From assembly GCA_900316685.1 (NCBI GenBank), contig ONDS01000013.1, positions 1 to 64,000 of the forward strand: 64,000 nucleotides of DNA, given 5' to 3'. The notes under the pieces are model-generated. The model saw only the letters and a list, made by a program, of their open reading frames with translations, was not told where the DNA came from and made no database searches. The position numbers were made by a program, and so were the translations under genes. Below are positions 59,822-64,000 of the stretch, one piece after another (the first letter of the stretch is position 1; each line of letters opens with the position of its first letter). The stretch is from an uncultured Prevotellaceae bacterium (GTDB lineage Bacteria > Bacteroidota > Bacteroidia > Bacteroidales > Bacteroidaceae).

Positions 59822-60778
59822 ATGACCACAAACCAATCCCACATGAAATGGGGCATGTGCCTTCTTGCCCTATGTATAAGCTGCATCGCTTGTGCGAAAA
59901 AGAATCCCCAAGGCGAATCCTCTGTGTCGAGTCCTTTGGAAAAGAAAGAAGCCAGGATAGCCAATAACCCCCTCTTCCAGCAATGGGTGGTCGAAGATGA
60001 GGATGGCTCGATGATGCTCTACGACTTGAGCGATGGGCAACATCTGGTCACAGCCACGACGTATTCGGAACAAGAACTGCAATCCTATCACGGGGCTTTC
60101 GAGAAAGGGGTGTTCTATCTCGTGTCGTCCGAAAAATTCCGAGTGACTAACGTCAATGGGGATAGTGGCGACGTGGAGACAAAAAGCGATGTCGCCATCG
60201 ATTGGATGCCTAGTTTCAGCTATTCCCAACTCTCCGCAGCGACGGTCACCCTGCTCTTCGAAGGGGAGTATGAGTGGAAGGCCAAGAAAGCCAATTCTGC
60301 TATCAGGGTGGTGAACCCCAACACGGAGGAACTGAACGTCGAGGATATGACCACGGTCTTCAATTTCTATGATACGGCTCCCAATGTGATGGAAACGGTC
60401 TGCAAGGGAAAACAATTGCAACTGCTTGACAAGAAAAACGACGATCCCAATGGTTATATCTATGAGACCTGGGGAAGGGGCGTCAAGGCCAACGGATGGC
60501 AGATAACCAAGACTGCCGACGATGCCTTGGCTATCCATTTTCTTAAGAAGCAAGGGGAACTGACCGAAGTGCGCATCATCTTCTCTAATCCTAAACTCAT
60601 TGCCGCTTATGAGAAACAGTTGGCGCAGCATGGATACTTTAAGAAAAAGACACGCAATGTGGAGGGGATGCAGGAAACCACTTATGCATCGGATGAATGG
60701 ACTCCTGGCAGTGATGAACCCGTCTACATCATCGCCGACGATGGGCAAGGGTTATACCATCTCGTCTATAGCATATAG
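59822..60778 (+). CDS. Putative lipoprotein of unknown function downstream of rprXY
   Basis: The protein has 318 residues. An N-terminal hydrophobic segment (about 9-24) with cysteines at CISCIAC suggests a lipoprotein, although neither cysteine lies in a perfect lipobox. The rest has no recognised domain and is rich in charged residues, with two copies of an ILF/IIFSN-type strand. It starts 75 bp after rprY and could be cotranscribed with it. An alternative start is the ATG at 59843. Confidence 0.6.
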   Translation: MTTNQSHMKWGMCLLALCISCIACAKKNPQGESSVSSPLEKKEARIANNPLFQQWVVEDEDGSMMLYDLSDGQHLVTATTYSEQELQSYHGAFEKGVFYLVSSEKFRVTNVNGDSGDVETKSDVAIDWMPSFSYSQLSAATVTLLFEGEYEWKAKKANSAIRVVNPNTEELNVEDMTTVFNFYDTAPNVMETVCKGKQLQLLDKKNDDPNGYIYETWGRGVKANGWQITKTADDALAIHFLKKQGELTEVRIIFSNPKLIAAYEKQLAQHGYFKKKTRNVEGMQETTYASDEWTPGSDEPVYIIADDGQGLYHLVYSI

Positions 60779-60805
60779 GTCGTAGCGCCGATGACTACAG
60801 AGGGC

Positions 60806-61009
60806 TTATCGTCCTGCCTTCTTCGCGCTCACGTAACCCCGGATGCCCACGAGGATGAGCAGGACGCAAATAACCAAAAACACGTTGTTGGCGGTCCAGC
60901 CCAACAGGTAGCCCGCAAAAAGGAGAAGTGCGCCGAGAAACACCATCCCTTGCCCCAAATAGGGCTTGATACGACGGAAAATAGATGAAAATGAGGGCTC
61001 TTGTGCCAT
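60806..61009 (-). CDS. Small two-helix membrane protein
   Basis: From ATG 61009 there are 67 residues with a cytoplasmic N-terminal part (FSSIFRRIKPYL) and two hydrophobic helices (about 19-37 and 41-58) ending in YVSAKKAGR. It is of a type I recall as conserved in Bacteroidales next to rpsF, function unknown. The frame extends 30 codons to 61099 but overlaps the divergent ribosomal promoter, so 61009 is preferred. Confidence 0.65.
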   Translation of the reverse strand: MAQEPSFSSIFRRIKPYLGQGMVFLGALLLFAGYLLGWTANNVFLVICVLLILVGIRGYVSAKKAGR

Positions 61010-61045
61010 AATTGCTTGTTTTTGCGGCGAAATTACGAAAAATAT

Positions 61046-61076
61046 TTTGCCGACTGAAAAAAAATAACTACTTTTG
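61046..61076 (+). promoter_or_regulatory. Promoter of the rpsF-rpsR-rplI operon
   Basis: TTTG at 61046-61049 and TACTTTTG at 61069-61076 are separated by 19 bp. The ATG of rpsF follows at 61133. Confidence 0.8.
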
Positions 61077-61132
61077 CACCGCATTTTGCAAAAATCCATT
61101 TTTTTAACATTTTATCAACCATCTAAAGTAGT

Positions 61133-61477
61133 ATGAATCAATACGAAACCGTTTTCATTTTGACTCCCGTTTTGTCTGATGAACAGATGAAGGAAACGGT
61201 CGCTAAATTCAAGAAGGTTCTCACTGATAAAGGTGCGGAAATCGTGAATGAAGAGACCTGGGGACTCAAAAAACTGGCTTACGCCATCGAAAAGAAAACC
61301 TCGGGCTTCTACAACATGTTCGAGTTCAAGGCTGAGCCGGAAGTGATCAACACATTGGAAATCGCTTTCCGTCGCGATGAGAAAGTGATCCGTTTTATGA
61401 CCGTGAAGCTTGACAAGTATGCTGCACAGTATGCTGAGAAGCGTCGCAACAAACTAAGTAAAAAAGAGGAGGCTTAA
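61133..61477 (+). CDS. rpsF: 30S ribosomal protein S6
   Basis: The protein has 114 residues. The [18 protein letters not shown] opening and the later [19 protein letters not shown] and [10 protein letters not shown] regions are typical of S6. It binds 16S rRNA together with S18, encoded next. First gene of the conserved rpsF-rpsR-rplI operon. Confidence 0.97.
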   Translation: MNQYETVFILTPVLSDEQMKETVAKFKKVLTDKGAEIVNEETWGLKKLAYAIEKKTSGFYNMFEFKAEPEVINTLEIAFRRDEKVIRFMTVKLDKYAAQYAEKRRNKLSKKEEA

Positions 61478-61480
61478 ACC

Positions 61481-61750
61481 ATGGCAGAACAAGATCAAGA
61501 AATCCGTTACCTGACACCGCCGTCAGTAGACACCAAGAAAAAGAAGTATTGCCGCTTCAAGAAAAGCGGTATCAAGTATATCGACTATAAGGATCCCGAG
61601 TTCCTCAAGAGATTCCTCAACGAACAGGGAAAAATCCTGCCCCGTCGCATCACTGGCACATCGCTCAAGTATCAGCGCCGCGTGGCCCAGGCCGTAAAAC
61701 GTGCTCGCCAGATCGCTTTGCTGCCTTACGTAACCGATTTGATGAAATAA
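61481..61750 (+). CDS. rpsR: 30S ribosomal protein S18
   Basis: The protein has 89 residues. [19 protein letters not shown] and the [20 protein letters not shown] core with the RQIALLPYV end are diagnostic of S18. It pairs with S6 on the platform of the small subunit. It follows rpsF with a 3-bp gap. Confidence 0.97.
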   Translation: MAEQDQEIRYLTPPSVDTKKKKYCRFKKSGIKYIDYKDPEFLKRFLNEQGKILPRRITGTSLKYQRRVAQAVKRARQIALLPYVTDLMK

Positions 61751-61768
61751 AAAGAAGGAGGACGATTT

Positions 61769-62341
61769 ATGGAACTTATATTGAAAGAAGACATCATCGG
61801 TTTGGGTTACAAAAACGATATCGTGAATGTAAAGTCTGGTTACGGACGTAACTACCTCATCCCTCAGGGTAAGGCGGTTATCGCTTCGCCCATGGCTAAG
61901 AAAATACTCGCTGAGAACCTGCGCCAGCAGGCTCATAAGATCGAACTCCAGAAGGCCGCTGCACAGAAACGCGCCGACCAGCTCGAAGGACTCGTGCTCG
62001 AAATCGCCATGAAGGTGAGCGCCACGGGTGTCACCTACGGATCGGTCAACGCCAATGTGGTGGCTGACGAACTCAAGAAGCGTGGTATCGACATCGACCG
62101 CAAGATCATCACTATGCGCGATGCCAAGCACGTGGGTGAGTTCGAGGCTACCGTGCACTTCTACAAGGATGTGGAGGTGAAACTGCCTATCGTGGTGGTG
62201 GCTGAAAACGCTCCTGCCCCCGCCGTCGAAGAGGCTCCTGCAGCTGAAGAGGCTCCCGCAGTGGAAGAAGTTCCCGTCGAGGCTCCTGTAGCCGAAGAGG
62301 AGGCTCCCGCCGCTGAGGAGGAAACTCCCGCCGCTGAATAA
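61769..62341 (+). CDS. rplI: 50S ribosomal protein L9 with acidic C-terminal extension
   Basis: The protein has 190 residues. The core (about 1-147: MELILKEDIIGLGYKNDIVN, VKSGYGRNYLIPQGKAV) is standard L9. After the usual end near VEVKLPIVVVAEN there is an extra tail of about 43 residues made of repeats such as AEEAPAVEE and APAAEEETPAAE, rich in Ala, Glu and Pro. L9 anchors the ribosome exit side near the L1 stalk. The tail is unlikely to fold and may be a Bacteroidetes-specific addition. A terminator follows. Confidence 0.96.
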   Translation: MELILKEDIIGLGYKNDIVNVKSGYGRNYLIPQGKAVIASPMAKKILAENLRQQAHKIELQKAAAQKRADQLEGLVLEIAMKVSATGVTYGSVNANVVADELKKRGIDIDRKIITMRDAKHVGEFEATVHFYKDVEVKLPIVVVAENAPAPAVEEAPAAEEAPAVEEVPVEAPVAEEEAPAAEEETPAAE

Positions 62342-62379
62342 CAGAATATTTTTCGCACTGTAAAGCAGTTAAATAGGTT

Positions 62380-62418
62380 GAATCCCGATCGGCAAACGCC
62401 GTCGGGATTCTTTTTTTT
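62380..62418 (+). terminator. Terminator of the ribosomal protein operon
   Basis: GAATCCCGA pairs with TCGGGATTC around a loop of about 13 nt that can form an inner CGGC/GCCG helix, followed by eight T. Confidence 0.92.
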
Positions 62419-62467
62419 CACCATCACCATTCAAAATTCAAAATATCTTCATCGCGAAGCGACCATT

Positions 62468-62632
62468 CGTCACTCGTCACTCATCACTCGGCACTCGGCA
62501 CTCATCACTCGTCACTCATCACTCATCACTCGTCACTCATCACTCATCACTCGTCACTCATCACTCGTCACTCATCACTCATCACTCGTCACTCATCACT
62601 CGTCACTCGTCACTCATCACTCATCACTCTTC
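62468..62632. repeat. Heptamer satellite CACTCRT abutting the symporter stop codon
   Basis: About 23 copies of the 7-bp unit CACTCGT/CACTCAT (with a few CACTCGG). The array runs into the 3' end of the minus-strand symporter gene and supplies its TGA stop. Confidence 0.95.
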
Positions 62633-63991
62633 CATATCTTCCTCCAGCCGATTTTCCCACAGGTATTTTCGTGTCTCCTTCACTAAGACACTACTCAACA
62701 GCAACAAGGAGAAGAGGTTGGGGATGGCCATCAGCGCATTCATACAGTCAGCCATGTTCCACACCACACTCAGGTTCATCACACTACCCAAAAACACGGC
62801 GATGATGAACACGATGCGGTAAATGTGGGTCCATCGCTTGCCCTTTAGGTACTCAATGGCCCGCTCGCCATAATAACACCAACCTAAGATGGTACTAAAG
62901 GCGAAGGTGGCAAGACCGATGCTCAGCAACGGGGCTCCCACATAAGGTATCTTGCTGAAGGCGGCCTTGGTGAGGGCGGCGCCATCGTTGTAATCGATGT
63001 CGGGGTGGGCGATGATGCTGCTGACTATCACAAGACCGGTAAGGGCGCAGATCACCACAGTGTCCCAAAAAGTGCCGGTGCTCGACACCAAGGCCTGGCG
63101 CACGGGGTTGCGGGTCTGAGCGGCGGCGGCGACGATGGGAGCACTGCCCAAACCCGACTCGTTGGAGAACAGACCGCGGGCGATGCCGAAACGGGCGGCC
63201 ATCATCACCGTGCTGCCGGCGAAACCGCCTCCCGCCGCCAATGGACTGAAGGCGGAACTGACGATGATCTTGATGGAGGGCCATACATAAGGGGCGTTCA
63301 CGATGAGGATGTAAATACATCCCAGCACGTAAAACATGGCCATGAAGGGTACGAGCTTGCCACACACACGGGCGATGCTCTTCACGCCGCCAAGCACTAC
63401 AATGGCCACCAACGCACTAATCACCAGACCGGTGATATAGGGGGAGATGTCGAACGAGTCCTTCACAAGGGTGGCCACGGCATTGGCTTGCACGGTGTTG
63501 CCGATGCCGAAGGAGGCGATGGCACAGAACAGGGCGAACAGCACACCGGCCCATTTCCAACCCAGACCGCGCTCCAGAGCGTACATCGGGCCGCCTAGCA
63601 TCTTACCGTCGGAGGTCGTCACCCTGTACTTGATGGAGAGAAGACCCTCGGCGTATTTCGTGGCGATGCCGAACACACCGGTAAGCCAGCACCACAACAC
63701 GGCTCCCGGACCACCTATCGAGATGGCGGTGGCCACACCGATGATGTTGCCCGTGCCTATAGTGGCGGCCAAGGCGGTGGCCAAAGCCTCAAACTGCGAT
63801 ACATCGCCCTTGGCATCCTTGTCGCGCTGCAACGACAACTTGATGGCGGTCCAGATCTTACGCTGCGGAAAGTGCAACCGGATGGTCAGATAGAGGTGGG
63901 TGCCCAAAAGGAGGATGATCATGGGCCAGCCCCACAACAGCGTGCTGAAATCAGAAAAAAAATCGTTTAAAAAATCTCCTATGCTCGACAT
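62624..63991 (-). CDS. AGCS family sodium:alanine/glycine symporter
   Basis: The protein has 455 residues with about 11 transmembrane helices. FEALATALAATIGTGNIIGV and AISIGGPGAVLWCWLTGVFG are characteristic of the AGCS amino acid:cation symporters, as is GLFSNESGLGSAPIVAAAAQ. It imports alanine or glycine with Na+. The stop codon lies within the CACTCRT satellite. The ATG is 9 bp from the end of the window, so the upstream region is not visible. Confidence 0.93.
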   Translation of the reverse strand: MSSIGDFLNDFFSDFSTLLWGWPMIILLLGTHLYLTIRLHFPQRKIWTAIKLSLQRDKDAKGDVSQFEALATALAATIGTGNIIGVATAISIGGPGAVLWCWLTGVFGIATKYAEGLLSIKYRVTTSDGKMLGGPMYALERGLGWKWAGVLFALFCAIASFGIGNTVQANAVATLVKDSFDISPYITGLVISALVAIVVLGGVKSIARVCGKLVPFMAMFYVLGCIYILIVNAPYVWPSIKIIVSSAFSPLAAGGGFAGSTVMMAARFGIARGLFSNESGLGSAPIVAAAAQTRNPVRQALVSSTGTFWDTVVICALTGLVIVSSIIAHPDIDYNDGAALTKAAFSKIPYVGAPLLSIGLATFAFSTILGWCYYGERAIEYLKGKRWTHIYRIVFIIAVFLGSVMNLSVVWNMADCMNALMAIPNLFSLLLLSSVLVKETRKYLWENRLEEDMEE

Positions 63992-64000
63992 TTTTATTGG

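Noticed and set aside
62378-62686. Plus-strand frame with ITRHSSL repeats
   Set aside because: Runs through the ribosomal terminator and a heptamer satellite into antisense of the symporter gene.
1-64000. Prophage, integrative element or transposase genes
   Set aside because: No integrase, transposase, phage structural or conjugation gene was found on either strand.

Overview
The window looks like chromosomal DNA of a Bacteroidales bacterium, most likely a Prevotella-like member of the Prevotellaceae. The evidence is repeated promoters of the Bacteroidetes type (TTTG, 19-21 bp, TAnnTTTG), an RprX/RprY two-component pair, DUF2723, DUF5686 and DUF4421 proteins, a TonB-dependent receptor with a carboxypeptidase-like N-terminal domain, and secreted proteins ending in a Prevotella-style C-terminal tail. 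Genus placement is inference. I saw no phage, integrase, transposase or CRISPR array.

Layout. 1-5.2 kb: end of an rRNA operon (5S 3' end), a lysozyme-like secreted protein, LemA with an HtpX-like M48 protease, an initiator-type tRNA-Met, and a TetR-FabG-RluA run. 5.2-16.3 kb: an OPT transporter, a tiny HExxH-type protein, a DUF3298-like protein, an HD hydrolase, a secreted M6 protease, an XRE-cupin regulator with an acyl-CoA synthetase, a TrmH methylase, a DUF4421 protein, then tandem repeats and a TolC remnant. 16.6-29.2 kb, all minus strand: QueG, a polysaccharide deacetylase and a DUF2723 (GT117-like) protein in an overlapping operon, a YqaA-like protein with a membrane protein, PurD, a DPP-IV-type peptidase, a THUMP methyltransferase and a serine acetyltransferase.

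29.4-37.4 kb, plus strand: an inositol-lipid cluster made of a nucleotidyltransferase, an ATP-grasp protein, a CDP-alcohol phosphatidyltransferase, a HAD phosphatase, myo-inositol-3-phosphate synthase, a DUF5686 outer-membrane protein and a LuxR-type response regulator. 37.4-50.8 kb: a carbohydrate locus. A LacI regulator has a palindromic operator on its own promoter and a divergent candidate small RNA. A TonB receptor locus collapsed by deletion faces an intact GH31 (PA14), GH2, GH31 and DUF5009 run, consistent with degradation of xylosyl/galactosyl-decorated glycans such as xyloglucan.

50.8-64 kb: a 1133-residue secreted protein built from repeated modules with a small acidic protein downstream, a metallo-beta-lactamase-fold lipoprotein, a ZIP metal transporter broken by an internal deletion, rprX/rprY with a lipoprotein, the rpsF-rpsR-rplI operon, and an AGCS amino-acid:sodium symporter.

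A striking feature is the spacer DNA. Many intergenic regions carry their own short tandem repeat of 7-30 bp units, several starting at or overlapping the stop codon, and a GC-rich dyad element recurs at several sites. The best candidates for something undescribed are the LacI-linked small RNA, the inositol-lipid operon with its unassigned members, the secreted module protein with its small partner, and the spacer repeats.
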